A program made the translations under genes and the position numbers. DNA of 64,000 nucleotides, taken from positions 744,001-808,000 of the forward strand of contig NZ_JAXCLA010000003.1 of NCBI RefSeq assembly GCF_034043675.1, read 5' to 3'. Under the pieces are notes generated by a model. That model searched no databases. It had not been told where the DNA came from and worked only from the letters and a program-made list of their open reading frames with translations. This DNA is from KK5 sp034043675 (lineage in GTDB: Bacteria; Pseudomonadota; Gammaproteobacteria; Burkholderiales; Burkholderiaceae_C). Of this stretch, positions 51,393-59,717 are shown in pieces (position 1 is the first letter of the stretch; the number at the start of each line of letters is the position of its first letter).

Positions 51393-51600
51393 GGGGTACC
51401 CCAAAGCTCCGTGTCCCCCGCCCGCTGCGCGGGCTCCTCCTTTACCTGCGCTTTGGGGCACCCCACCACCCTGCTTGCCCCGCGAACGACCACGGGTCGT
51501 TGGCCTCGGGCTGCGGCTGGGGCCGGCCACGGAAGTAAAGGAGGAGCCCGCGCAGCGGGCGGGGGACATGAAGTGGGCGGCTCCAGCCGCAGCCCGAGGC
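51393..51600. repeat. Composite inverted-repeat element between DUF1302 and RND genes
   Basis: Three inverted-repeat pairs interleave here. Pair A is 51393-51407 with 51450-51464 (15 bp, one mismatch). Pair B is 51413-51445 with 51535-51567 (33 bp, perfect). Pair C is 51503-51520 with 51583-51600 (18 bp, perfect). A small hairpin AACGACC-ACG-GGTCGTT is at 51485-51501. No convincing gene is present; the short open frames in it are by-products of the symmetry. It may be a dispersed REP/MITE-like element; copies elsewhere in the genome could not be checked. Confidence 0.8.
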
Positions 51601-51637
51601 TCCGCCTGATCGACGCACAGTGCAATCGAGAACTGAT

Positions 51638-54019
51638 ATGAGCAGTAACAACATCCTGATGCGCGGCCTCGCCGCGCTCGAAGCCTTCTGCTTCGGCCGG
51701 CGCGGTCTCGTGCTCGGCGTGCTGCTGGCGCTGACCGCCGTGATGGGCTGGTTCGCGCTGCAGTTGCGCATGGATGCCGGCTTCGAGAAGCAGATGCCAG
51801 TCGGGCACGAGTACGTCCAGACCTTCCAGAAGTACCGTGACGACGTGCTCGGCGCGAACCGGCTGAACATCGTCGTCAAGGCGCGCAAGGCGGGGGCGAC
51901 GATCTGGACGCCGGCGGGCCTGAAGCGGCTCTACGAGGTGACGCAGGCGGTGACCTACCTGCCCAGCGTCGACCGGCTGGGCGTGCAGTCGCTGTGGACA
52001 CCCAACAGCTTCGTCAACGAGATCACCGAGGAAGGCTTCCGCGCCGATCCGTTGATCGCCGGTACCGTGATGCCCGAGGCGCTGACGCCGGAGATGATCG
52101 CCGGCATCCGCCAGGCGGCCGACCAGGGCGGCTTCGTCGGCACGCTGGTCTCGCGCGACGAGACCAGCGCGATGATCGTTGCCGAACTGGCCGAGACCGA
52201 TCGCGACGGCAAGAAGCTCGACTACGTGGCCTACAACCACCTGCTCGAAGAGAAGATCCGCGCGAAGTTCGAGGATGCGGACTTCGAGATCCAGATCATC
52301 GGCTTCGCCAAGCAGATCGGCGACGTGGCCGATGGCGCCGCCTCGGTGCTGGAGTTCTGCGCGATCGCGATGCTGCTGACGGCGGGCGCCGTCTACTGGT
52401 ACTGCCGCTCGCTGCGCTTCACCCTGCTGGCGCTGGGTTGCTCGCTGACCTCGCTGGTCTGGCAGTTCGGCACGCTGCGGCTGCTGGGCTTCGGGCTCGA
52501 CCCGCTGGCGGTGCTGGTGCCCTTCCTGGTGTTCGCGATCGGCGTGTCGCACGGCGTGCAGCAGATCAACTTCATCGTGCGCGAGCTTGCGCATGGCAAG
52601 ACCACGGTGCAGGCCTGCCGCGCCAGCTTCACGGGCTTGCTGATCCCCGGCATCCTGGCGCTGGTGACGGCCTTCGTCTCCTTCGTCACCTTGCTGCTGA
52701 TCCCGATCCCGATGGTGCGCGAGCTGGCGATCACGGCCTCGCTGGGCGTGGCCTACAAGATCGTCACCAACCTCGTGATGCTGCCGGTGGCGGCCTCGTA
52801 CTTCCGCATGAACGAGGGCTTCGCCACCAAGGCGATGGAGATCAACCGGCAGCGCGGCCAGTGGCTGCGGCACGTGGCGCGTGTGGCCGAGCCGCGCAAT
52901 GCGGCGATCACCCTGGGCGTGGTCGCCGTGGTGTTCGCGGCCGCCGCCTGGCAGAGCCGCGACCGCGTCGTCGGCACCTTGCAGCCGGGCGCGCCGGAGC
53001 TGCGGCCCGAGGCCCGCTTCAACCAGGATGCGGTGTCCATCTCCACCAACTACGACACCGGCCTCGACTGGCTGACGGTGGTCTTCGAATCGCCGCCCAA
53101 CTCCTGCGAGAACGCCGCCATCGGCGCCTGGCAGGACGACTTCGTCTGGAAGCTGCAGGCGGTGGAGGGCGTGCTCTCGGTGTCCTCGTTCGCGACGCAG
53201 CTGCGGCTCTTCAACCAGGGCTACAACGAGGGCAATCCGAAGATGGGCGTGGTGCCGATCGACCCGGGCAACTATTCGGGCCTGGCCACCGAGATCGGCC
53301 GCATCCGCGGGATGATGCGCAAGGACTGCAGCATGACGGCGGTCCATCTGTTCCTGACCGACCACAAGGCGACGACGATCCATCGCGTGATCGAGGCGGT
53401 GAAGGCCTTCCGCGACGAGCAGCCGCTCGCCGGCTCGACGATCCGCCTGGCCAGCGGCAACGCCGGCGTGCTGGCCGCGATCAACGACGAGGTCGAGAAG
53501 AGCGAGCTGCCGATGATGCTGTACGTCTACGCGGCCATCGTCGTGCTGGTCTTCGTCGTCTACCGCGACTTCCGCGCGGTGCTGGCCTGCTGCCTGCCGC
53601 TGACCGTGGGCACCTTCATCGGCTACTGGTTCATGAAGGAATTGCAGATCGGCCTGACGGTGGCCACCTTGCCGGTGATGGTGCTGGCCGTGGGCATCGG
53701 CGTGGACTACGCCTTCTACATCTACAACCGCCTGCAGGGCCACCTGGCGCAGGGGCAGCCGGTGGTGAAGGCGATCGAGCACGCGATCCTGGAAGTGGGC
53801 ACCGCGACGATCTTCACCGCGCTGACCCTGGCCATCGGCGTGGCCACCTGGTCCTTCTCTGCGCTGAAGTTCCAGGCCGACATGGGCAAGCTCCTGGCCT
53901 TCATGTTCATCGTCAACATGGTGATGGCCATGACGGCGCTGCCCGCCTTCGCCGTGTGGCTGGAGCGCCTGTTCCCGCGCAGCAAGCCGGCCTATGCGCC
54001 GGGCCTGCTGCAGCACTAG
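51638..54019 (+). CDS. RND/MMPL-superfamily transporter
   Basis: The 793-aa inner-membrane protein has the layout of the MMPL/HpnN branch: one helix, a large periplasmic loop (about 45-235), a block of helices, a second periplasmic loop (about 440-620), and a final block with VGIGVDYAFYIYNR in its second helix. It probably exports or moves a hydrophobic molecule. The start ATG at 51638 is preferred over an in-frame GTG at 51620; its ribosome binding site is weak. The preceding repeat element separates it from the DUF1302 gene. Confidence 0.88.
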   Translation: MSSNNILMRGLAALEAFCFGRRGLVLGVLLALTAVMGWFALQLRMDAGFEKQMPVGHEYVQTFQKYRDDVLGANRLNIVVKARKAGATIWTPAGLKRLYEVTQAVTYLPSVDRLGVQSLWTPNSFVNEITEEGFRADPLIAGTVMPEALTPEMIAGIRQAADQGGFVGTLVSRDETSAMIVAELAETDRDGKKLDYVAYNHLLEEKIRAKFEDADFEIQIIGFAKQIGDVADGAASVLEFCAIAMLLTAGAVYWYCRSLRFTLLALGCSLTSLVWQFGTLRLLGFGLDPLAVLVPFLVFAIGVSHGVQQINFIVRELAHGKTTVQACRASFTGLLIPGILALVTAFVSFVTLLLIPIPMVRELAITASLGVAYKIVTNLVMLPVAASYFRMNEGFATKAMEINRQRGQWLRHVARVAEPRNAAITLGVVAVVFAAAAWQSRDRVVGTLQPGAPELRPEARFNQDAVSISTNYDTGLDWLTVVFESPPNSCENAAIGAWQDDFVWKLQAVEGVLSVSSFATQLRLFNQGYNEGNPKMGVVPIDPGNYSGLATEIGRIRGMMRKDCSMTAVHLFLTDHKATTIHRVIEAVKAFRDEQPLAGSTIRLASGNAGVLAAINDEVEKSELPMMLYVYAAIVVLVFVVYRDFRAVLACCLPLTVGTFIGYWFMKELQIGLTVATLPVMVLAVGIGVDYAFYIYNRLQGHLAQGQPVVKAIEHAILEVGTATIFTALTLAIGVATWSFSALKFQADMGKLLAFMFIVNMVMAMTALPAFAVWLERLFPRSKPAYAPGLLQH

Positions 54020-54035
54020 AAGGCGGAGGATCGAA

Positions 54036-55001
54036 ATGACGATGATGATGAAACGACTGATGGCGGCGCTGCTGGCGGCCGTGTGTTCGCTGGCCTCGGC
54101 CCAGGCGCCCTCGCAACTCGCGATCAAGCCGGCGCTGAAGGTGGGCTACGCGGCGAGCGCCGCGATCCTCGGCAGCGCGCAGGCCGGCTCGCGGCTGGTG
54201 GCGGTGGGCGACCATGGCGTCGTGCTGCTGTCGGACGACCAGGGTGCGCACTGGCGGCAGGCGCAGACGGTGCCGGTGCGCTCGATGCTCACTGCTGTCT
54301 CTTTCGCCGATGCGAAGCGCGGCTGGGCGGTGGGCCACTGGGGCGTGGTGCTGGCGACAAGCGATGGCGGCGAGAACTGGGCGCTGCAGCGCTCCGACCT
54401 GGAGACCGACCGGCCGCTGTTCTCGGTGCAGGCGCTCGATGCGGAGCATGTGGTGGCCGTGGGCCTGTGGTCGCTGGTGCTGACGAGCAGCGACGCCGGC
54501 AAGAACTGGCAGGAGCAGGCGTTGGACGTGCCCGCGGGCGCCAAGCGGGCCGACCTGAATCTGTTCTCGCTGTTCACCGATGCGCAGGGCCGGCTCTTCG
54601 CCGCTGCAGAGCGCGGCATGCTGCTGCGTTCGGACGACCGCGGCCAGCACTGGACGTATCTCGCCAGCGGCTACAAGGGCTCGTTCTGGACCGGCGCCTC
54701 GCCGGCCCCCGGCGTGCTGATCGCCGCCGGCCTGCGCGGCTCCATCTACCGCAGCGCCGACGATGGCAAGACCTGGCACCGGATCGAAAGCGGCAGCACC
54801 GCCTCGATCACTGCGGCGCTGCTGCTGAAGGACGAGGGCGTTGAACTGCTGGGGCTGGATGGACTGCGGCTTCAGAGCCACGACCGCGGCGAGACCTTCA
54901 CCGCCGCCTCGCGCAAGGACCGCGCGGAACTGACGACCGGCCTCGCGCTGGCGGACGGGCGCGAGCTGCTGTTTTCGCGCAGCGGCGTCGTTCGCGACTG
55001 A
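54036..55001 (+). CDS. YCF48/BNR-type beta-propeller exported protein
   Basis: The 321-aa product has a signal peptide (about 1-23) and repeated propeller motifs such as LLSDDQGAHW, LATSDGGENW, LTSSDAGKNW, LLRSDDRGQHW and YRSADDGKTW, which are the marks of YCF48-like/BNR-repeat proteins. It is 16 bases from the RND gene, with GGAGGA before the ATG. It is the fourth part of the recurrent DUF1329-DUF1302-RND-YCF48 cassette. Its molecular role is not known; YCF48 proteins in plants help assemble photosystem II. Confidence 0.86.
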   Translation: MTMMMKRLMAALLAAVCSLASAQAPSQLAIKPALKVGYAASAAILGSAQAGSRLVAVGDHGVVLLSDDQGAHWRQAQTVPVRSMLTAVSFADAKRGWAVGHWGVVLATSDGGENWALQRSDLETDRPLFSVQALDAEHVVAVGLWSLVLTSSDAGKNWQEQALDVPAGAKRADLNLFSLFTDAQGRLFAAAERGMLLRSDDRGQHWTYLASGYKGSFWTGASPAPGVLIAAGLRGSIYRSADDGKTWHRIESGSTASITAALLLKDEGVELLGLDGLRLQSHDRGETFTAASRKDRAELTTGLALADGRELLFSRSGVVRD

Positions 55002-55005
55002 GCCG

Positions 55006-56052
55006 ATGACGACCCGCCGCGGGACGGCCTTCTTCCACGACGAGCGCAGCCTCCAGGACGGTGACGAAGCCGGCGTGCGGCGCCGGCTGCTGGCGCTGAT
55101 GGCGCAATCCGGCCTGATGCAGCAGCTCGCCCTGCGCGGCGCCGCACCGGCCAGCGAGGTCGATTTGCGACGCGTGCATGACGGCGACTACCTCGCCAGC
55201 TTCAAGGCCCTGTCCGACCACGGCGGCGGCGAGCTGGGCGACTGCGCGCCCTTCGGCCCCGGCGGCTACGAGCTGGCGCGCCTGTCCGCCGGGCTGGCGC
55301 TGCAGGCGGTGGACGAGGTGCTGTCCGGCCGCAGCCGCAATGCCTACGCGCTGACACGCCCCGGCCACCACTGCCTGCCCGAGCTGGCGATGGGCGGCTG
55401 CCTGCTGGCCAACATTCCCATCGCCATCGAGGCCGTGCTGGCGAAGCACGGCCCCCGGCGCGTGGCGGTGGTCGACTGGGATGCCCATCACGGCAACGGC
55501 ACGCAGGCGGTGTACTACCGGCGCAGCGACGTGCTGACGATCTCGCTGCACCAGGACCGCGGCTTCCCGGCCGGCTACGGCGGCCTGAGGGACCGCGGCG
55601 AAGGGGCGGGGCGCGGCTTCAACCTCAACATCCCCATGCCGCCGGGCAGCGGGCATGAGGCCTACCTGCACGCGATGGAGCGCATCGTCGCGCCGGCAGT
55701 GGAGCGCTTCGAGCCAGCGTTGATCGTCGTCGCCGCCGGCTACGGCGCCAACGCCGTCGAGCCGCTGGCGCGCATGCTGCTGCATGCCGACAGCTTCCGC
55801 GCGATGACTGCGCGGCTCGTCGCGCTGGCCGAGCGGCATTGCGACGGCGCGCTGGTGATGGTCCACGAGGGCGGCGCCGCCGAGAGCTGCGTGCCGCAGT
55901 GCGCGCATGCGGCGATCGAGGCGCTCAGCGGTGCGATGCTGGCGGCTGCGATCGACGACCCGCTGCTGGCGCTGATCGACGCACAGCAGCCGGGCGCGCG
56001 GCTGGTGGAGTTTCAGAAGTCGTGCATCGAGGCGATGCGCGAAGAGACCTAG
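55006..56052 (+). CDS. Class II histone-deacetylase-family amidohydrolase
   Basis: The 348-aa product is a zinc deacetylase of the HDAC/acetoin-utilisation/acetylpolyamine-amidohydrolase superfamily. The active-site histidines H121 and H122 (RPGHH) and the zinc ligands D159 and H161 (DWDAHHGNG) are present. Bacteria lack histones, and characterised bacterial members often deacetylate polyamines or other small amines. It follows the YCF48-like gene by four bases, so it is probably co-transcribed. A role in freeing amines for the nearby amine catabolic genes is possible but unproven. Confidence 0.88.
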   Translation: MTTRRGTAFFHDERSLQDGDEAGVRRRLLALMAQSGLMQQLALRGAAPASEVDLRRVHDGDYLASFKALSDHGGGELGDCAPFGPGGYELARLSAGLALQAVDEVLSGRSRNAYALTRPGHHCLPELAMGGCLLANIPIAIEAVLAKHGPRRVAVVDWDAHHGNGTQAVYYRRSDVLTISLHQDRGFPAGYGGLRDRGEGAGRGFNLNIPMPPGSGHEAYLHAMERIVAPAVERFEPALIVVAAGYGANAVEPLARMLLHADSFRAMTARLVALAERHCDGALVMVHEGGAAESCVPQCAHAAIEALSGAMLAAAIDDPLLALIDAQQPGARLVEFQKSCIEAMREET

Positions 56053-56067
56053 ATCGCAAACACGTTC

Positions 56068-57204
56068 TCATAGCCCGAACCACCTCGCCCGGCGGCTGGC
56101 GCCGAAGTGCAGCTTGTCCTGCCGCAGTTCCACGCTGGGCTCGTGGTAGGTCCCGGTCGGCTTCGGGCCCGAAAAGAAGTCCACCTCGACGCGCCCGATG
56201 CGCCCCGCGCCGAACTCGATGTAGCAGGTGCCCCGGCCGCCGTACAGCTGCCCTTCGCCCGCGCCGCGGATCTGCGCGATGAGGGCGCTGGCCACCGCGC
56301 CCGCTGCGCCTTCGGCGAACACGCCGGCCTTGGGCGTGCCGGTGTTGGCGATGTCGCCGATGGCGTAGACGCCGGGGAAGCGGGTCTGCAGCGTGCGCGG
56401 GTCCACCGTCACCCAGCCGTTCTCCGTCAGCCCGGCGGCCTCCACGACGGCCGGCGCACGGTGCCGGGGCACGCCCAGGAAGAGGTCGTAGGCGATCTCG
56501 CTGCCGTCGTCCAGCGTTGCCACGCGGCGGGCCGCGTCTACGCGGGCGATGCGGCAGTTGGGTCGGAAGCGGATGCCGCGCTCCTCGAACGCCGCCAGCA
56601 GCGCGCGCGAGGTCTCGGGGGAGGGCGGCACCGGGCTGGACAGCGGCAGCACCAGGCTGATCTCGCAGTCGTCGCGCACGCCGGCGCGGCTCAGGTAGTC
56701 GTGCAGCATCAGCGCGCATTCGCTGGGCGCGGGCGGGCACTTGTAGGGCGCGCCGCAGACGCCCACCAGTGCATGGCCGCGCCTGAACGTGGACAGCACC
56801 TCGCGCAGGCGGGCGGCGCCGGGCACGGAGTAGAACTCGTGCTCGTCCGCCAGGCCCGGCGTGGCGGCGATGTCGTAGTCGGCGCCCATCGCGACGACGA
56901 GAAAATCGGCCTCATGCACGCCGGCATCGGTCGTCACGCGGCGCGTCACCGGGTCGATGGCGGTGACGGTCTCGCGCAGCAGGCGCACGCCGGGCTTGGC
57001 GAAGTGGGCGTAGGGCAGGCGCACGGCGGGCAGCTCGGCGTGGCCGAACATCAGGTCCAGCTTGGAGAAGCCGAAGATGAAGGCGTCGGCCTTGTCGATG
57101 AGCGTCACCTGCACGGCGTCGCCCAGGGCCTCCGAGAGTTGCGTGCTCAGTTCCAGGCCGGCAAAGCCGGCGCCCAGGATGGTGATGCGGGTGGTGGCGC
57201 TCAT
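56068..57204 (-). CDS. FAD-dependent oxidoreductase of the sulfide:quinone reductase / flavocytochrome c type
   Basis: The 378-aa product has an N-terminal FAD-binding GAGFAGLE, a second dinucleotide fold and a C-terminal FAD motif (YAIGDIANTG). The cysteines C156 (CPPAP) and C327 (GTCYIEFG) match the redox-active pair of flavocytochrome-c sulfide dehydrogenase and SQR. No signal peptide or clear membrane helix is seen. It is six bases after the peroxiredoxin gene. Sulfide, polysulfide or another thiol compound could be the substrate; this is inferred. Confidence 0.82.
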   Translation of the reverse strand: MSATTRITILGAGFAGLELSTQLSEALGDAVQVTLIDKADAFIFGFSKLDLMFGHAELPAVRLPYAHFAKPGVRLLRETVTAIDPVTRRVTTDAGVHEADFLVVAMGADYDIAATPGLADEHEFYSVPGAARLREVLSTFRRGHALVGVCGAPYKCPPAPSECALMLHDYLSRAGVRDDCEISLVLPLSSPVPPSPETSRALLAAFEERGIRFRPNCRIARVDAARRVATLDDGSEIAYDLFLGVPRHRAPAVVEAAGLTENGWVTVDPRTLQTRFPGVYAIGDIANTGTPKAGVFAEGAAGAVASALIAQIRGAGEGQLYGGRGTCYIEFGAGRIGRVEVDFFSGPKPTGTYHEPSVELRQDKLHFGASRRARWFGL

Positions 57205-57210
57205 CGCGGT

Positions 57211-57867
57211 TCAGCCCGGTTGCTGGGTGGTGCGCAGATAGGGCTTGATGGTCTTGAAGTCGGGGAACTTCTCGGCGGCTTCCTCGTTGCTGACGGCGGG
57301 CGTGATGATCACGTCGTCGCCCGGCTTCCAGTTCACCGGCGTGGCGACCTTGTGCTTGGCGGTGAGCTGCATGCTGTCCAGCACGCGCAGGATCTCGTCG
57401 AAGTTGCGGCCCGTCGTCATCGGGTAGGTCAGCATCAGCTTGATCTTCTTGTCGGGCCCGATGATGAAGACCGAGCGCACCGTGGCATTGGTGGCAGCCG
57501 TGCGGCCCTCGGAGCTGCCGGCCTCGTCGGCGGGCAGCATGTTGTAGAGCTTGGCGACGGCCAGCTCGGTGTCTCCGATCATCGGGTACTTGACCAGCGC
57601 GCCCTGCGTCTCCTCGATGTCGGCCACCCAGCGGCCGTGGGCGTCGACCGGGTCCACCGACAGGCCGATCAGCTTGGCATTGCGCTTCGTGAACTCGGGC
57701 TCGATGCGGGCCATGTAGCCCAGCTCGGTCGTGCAGACGGGCGTGAAGTCCTTCGGGTGCGAGAACAGGATGGCCCAGCTGTCGCCGATCCAGGTATGGA
57801 AGTCGATGACGCCTTGCGTCGTCAGGGCCGTGAAGTTCGGGGCGGTGTCGTTGATGCGCAGGGACAT
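57211..57867 (-). CDS. 1-Cys peroxiredoxin (Prx6 type)
   Basis: The 218-aa product has the Prx6 motif FTPVCTTE with the peroxidatic cysteine C45, and the long C-terminal domain (PVNWKPGDD) of this class. It reduces peroxides. It precedes the flavoprotein gene by six bases and lies 94 bases after the Crp/Fnr regulator gene on the same strand. A palindrome in that gap may be the regulator's binding site. Confidence 0.94.
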   Translation of the reverse strand: MSLRINDTAPNFTALTTQGVIDFHTWIGDSWAILFSHPKDFTPVCTTELGYMARIEPEFTKRNAKLIGLSVDPVDAHGRWVADIEETQGALVKYPMIGDTELAVAKLYNMLPADEAGSSEGRTAATNATVRSVFIIGPDKKIKLMLTYPMTTGRNFDEILRVLDSMQLTAKHKVATPVNWKPGDDVIITPAVSNEEAAEKFPDFKTIKPYLRTTQQPG

Positions 57868-57938
57868 GGTGCAGGCTCCAGGGGTTGTTGATGGCCCCAG
57901 TGTCTGCAGCGCCCTGCGCGCGGTCTGTGATGAAGGTT

Positions 57939-57954
57939 ACCGAGGCTCCTCGGT
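57939..57954. promoter_or_regulatory. Palindrome ACCGAG-N4-CTCGGT upstream of the peroxiredoxin gene
   Basis: This 16-base perfect palindrome lies between the Crp/Fnr gene and the peroxiredoxin gene, about 70-90 bases before the latter. It has no T-run in either direction, so a protein-binding site fits better than a terminator. It is not the canonical CRP or FNR consensus. Confidence 0.4.
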
Positions 57955-57961
57955 GCAAACC

Positions 57962-58627
57962 CTAGACTGCAGAAAGCTTCATCAGCGCCGGCGCATCCAG
58001 CACCTCGATCTGCTCGCGGCCCAGGGCCACCCAACCCTGGTCGGCGAAGTTCTTCAGCACGCGGCTGACGATCTCGCGCAGGCTGCCGAGGTCGTCGGCC
58101 AGGGCCTGGTGCGTCACGCGCACGGGGCTCTCGCGCTGCACCAGCCAGTGGGCCATGCGCTGGTCCAGCTTCTGGAAGGCGACGGCGGAGACGAGCTGCA
58201 GCAGGTCGGAGATGCGCTCGGAGTAGCGGCTGAACACATGCTCGCGGAAAGACTCGCTGGCCGTGAACAGCAGCCGGAAGCTGGCCGGCGGCAGCACCAC
58301 CAGCTCGGCCGGCGTCAGCACCGTGCATCGTGCCTGGTAGGTGGACTTGCCCAGCAGGCAGCTGCTGGTGAGGATGCAGGCCTCGCCCGGCGTCACGTCG
58401 TACAGGTGCAGCTCGCGGCCGTTGGGCGCGGCCTTCACCACACGCGCCGTGCCCGACAGCAACAGAGCGAATCCCATGCAGGGCTGGTCCTCGTCGAACA
58501 TCATCGCGCCGGCCGGCACCTGCATGTAGGTGGCGCTGGCCATCAGCACGTCCAGCGTGTCGCGCGGCGGATCGGCCAGCACGGGGTACTGGCGCAGCAG
58601 GCGGGTCTGGGTATCGGCGTCGATCAT
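57962..58627 (-). CDS. Crp/Fnr-family transcriptional regulator
   Basis: The 221-aa product has an N-terminal cyclic-nucleotide-binding-like domain (about 20-130) and a C-terminal winged helix-turn-helix (VTHQALADDLGSLREIVSRVLKNF, about 165-188, split here as VTHQALADDLGS and LREIVSRVLK). The N-terminal cysteine cluster of FNR is absent; three cysteines occur within the sensor domain. The ATG at 58627 overlaps the stop of the upstream small gene (ATGA). It probably controls the peroxiredoxin/flavoprotein genes that follow. Confidence 0.88.
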   Translation of the reverse strand: MIDADTQTRLLRQYPVLADPPRDTLDVLMASATYMQVPAGAMMFDEDQPCMGFALLLSGTARVVKAAPNGRELHLYDVTPGEACILTSSCLLGKSTYQARCTVLTPAELVVLPPASFRLLFTASESFREHVFSRYSERISDLLQLVSAVAFQKLDQRMAHWLVQRESPVRVTHQALADDLGSLREIVSRVLKNFADQGWVALGREQIEVLDAPALMKLSAV

Positions 58628-58923
58628 GGCTCGCTCTCTCCGAAGATGGGCAGGAAGGCGTCGACGAATTCCGGCGAAGCGCTCAGGGTCAGTGTCGCCG
58701 TGATCCACCCGCCCGCCTCGTGCTGGACAAGCAATTCATGGTCCCAGGCGCAGCCATCCTCCACCGGCCCCTCCCGCCCGCCGAACCCCGCCCGCGCCCA
58801 GGCCAGCACCTGCTCCACCTCGCCCATCACCGCCGCATGCTCGGCTTCGCGCGTCGAGGCCATGGCTTCCAGCGTGAGGATGCCGTCGGAGCTGTCGGTG
58901 AGGTCGAAGGTGAGGTAGCGCAT
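58624..58923 (-). CDS. Small conserved-looking protein of unknown function
   Basis: The 99-aa product (starting MRYLTFDLTDSSDG) is acidic and predicted soluble, without signal peptide or membrane segment. I do not recognise a family. It is translationally coupled to the Crp/Fnr gene by ATGA, which supports it as a real gene. An in-frame TTG six bases upstream is a less likely start. Confidence 0.65.
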   Translation of the reverse strand: MRYLTFDLTDSSDGILTLEAMASTREAEHAAVMGEVEQVLAWARAGFGGREGPVEDGCAWDHELLVQHEAGGWITATLTLSASPEFVDAFLPIFGESEP

Positions 58924-59112
58924 GGGCAATGGTGTTGTAGGTGAGCAGTATCCGGGCTGCTTGGCAACCTGTGTTGGCCGGATCGCCTGGCTCGAATGAT
59001 CTTGATGCGTTGAGCGGGTGCCGTGTCCGTTCTGGCCCCGTGAACTCGTTCACTGGTTCAGGAGCGCCGCGCATCCCTCGCATGGCGCCGATCCTCGAAC
59101 CGGAGCCTCTCC

Positions 59113-59703
59113 ATGTCTCTTCTACGTTCCTCGGTGGCCGCCTGCCTGGCGGGCCTGGCCATGCTCGCCGTGCCCGCCCACGCGCAGACGGCGGGTGACC
59201 TGCGCATTGCCCTGGGCGGCGGTGCGAGCCGCGGCAAGACCGATTGCGTCGCCGCGTTCGCTTGCGACCACAGCGACACCTACCTCAAGGGCACGCTTGC
59301 TTGGCGCGCAGGGGAGGTGCTGGACCTGCAACTCACCGGCTTCAACGGCGCCACCTTCAAGGGTGGCGACACCACCGACCGCGGCACCGACTTCGGCGGT
59401 GATTTCAAGGTCAGCGGCGTCGGCCTGCTGGCCGCCTGGCGCTGGGCGCTGGCGCCGCAATGGTCGCTGGAGGGGCGGGCAGGTATGGCTCGCGTGCGCA
59501 CGAAGTTCTCCTATGCCGCGCCGTTCGACGTGAATGGCAGCCGCAGCAAGAGCGCCACGCAGCCGATGGCGGGCCTGAGCCTGGGCTATACCTTCGACCC
59601 CGCTTGGCGCGTGTCGCTCGACCTCGACGCTACGCGCTTCGAGGCCTACCGCTCGCACGGCAGCCTGCGCCTGTTCGGTGCGGCCATGGAATTCACCTTC
59701 TGA
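59113..59703 (+). CDS. Small outer-membrane beta-barrel protein
   Basis: The 196-aa product has a signal peptide (about 1-24, ending AHA) and then alternating amphipathic strands ending in Phe (EFTF), typical of an eight-stranded OmpA/OmpW-like barrel. Two cysteines (in DCVAAFACDH) might form a disulfide in an outer loop. GGAG lies about nine bases before the ATG. It is followed directly by the lipoprotein gene, so the two are probably co-transcribed. Function is unknown. Confidence 0.78.
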   Translation: MSLLRSSVAACLAGLAMLAVPAHAQTAGDLRIALGGGASRGKTDCVAAFACDHSDTYLKGTLAWRAGEVLDLQLTGFNGATFKGGDTTDRGTDFGGDFKVSGVGLLAAWRWALAPQWSLEGRAGMARVRTKFSYAAPFDVNGSRSKSATQPMAGLSLGYTFDPAWRVSLDLDATRFEAYRSHGSLRLFGAAMEFTF

Positions 59704-59717
59704 TGGAGTGCCGACTG

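Noticed and set aside
51345..51641. Several short open frames in the DUF1302-RND gap
   Set aside because: They arise from both strands of the perfect inverted repeats and give mirrored peptides; treated as a non-coding repeat.
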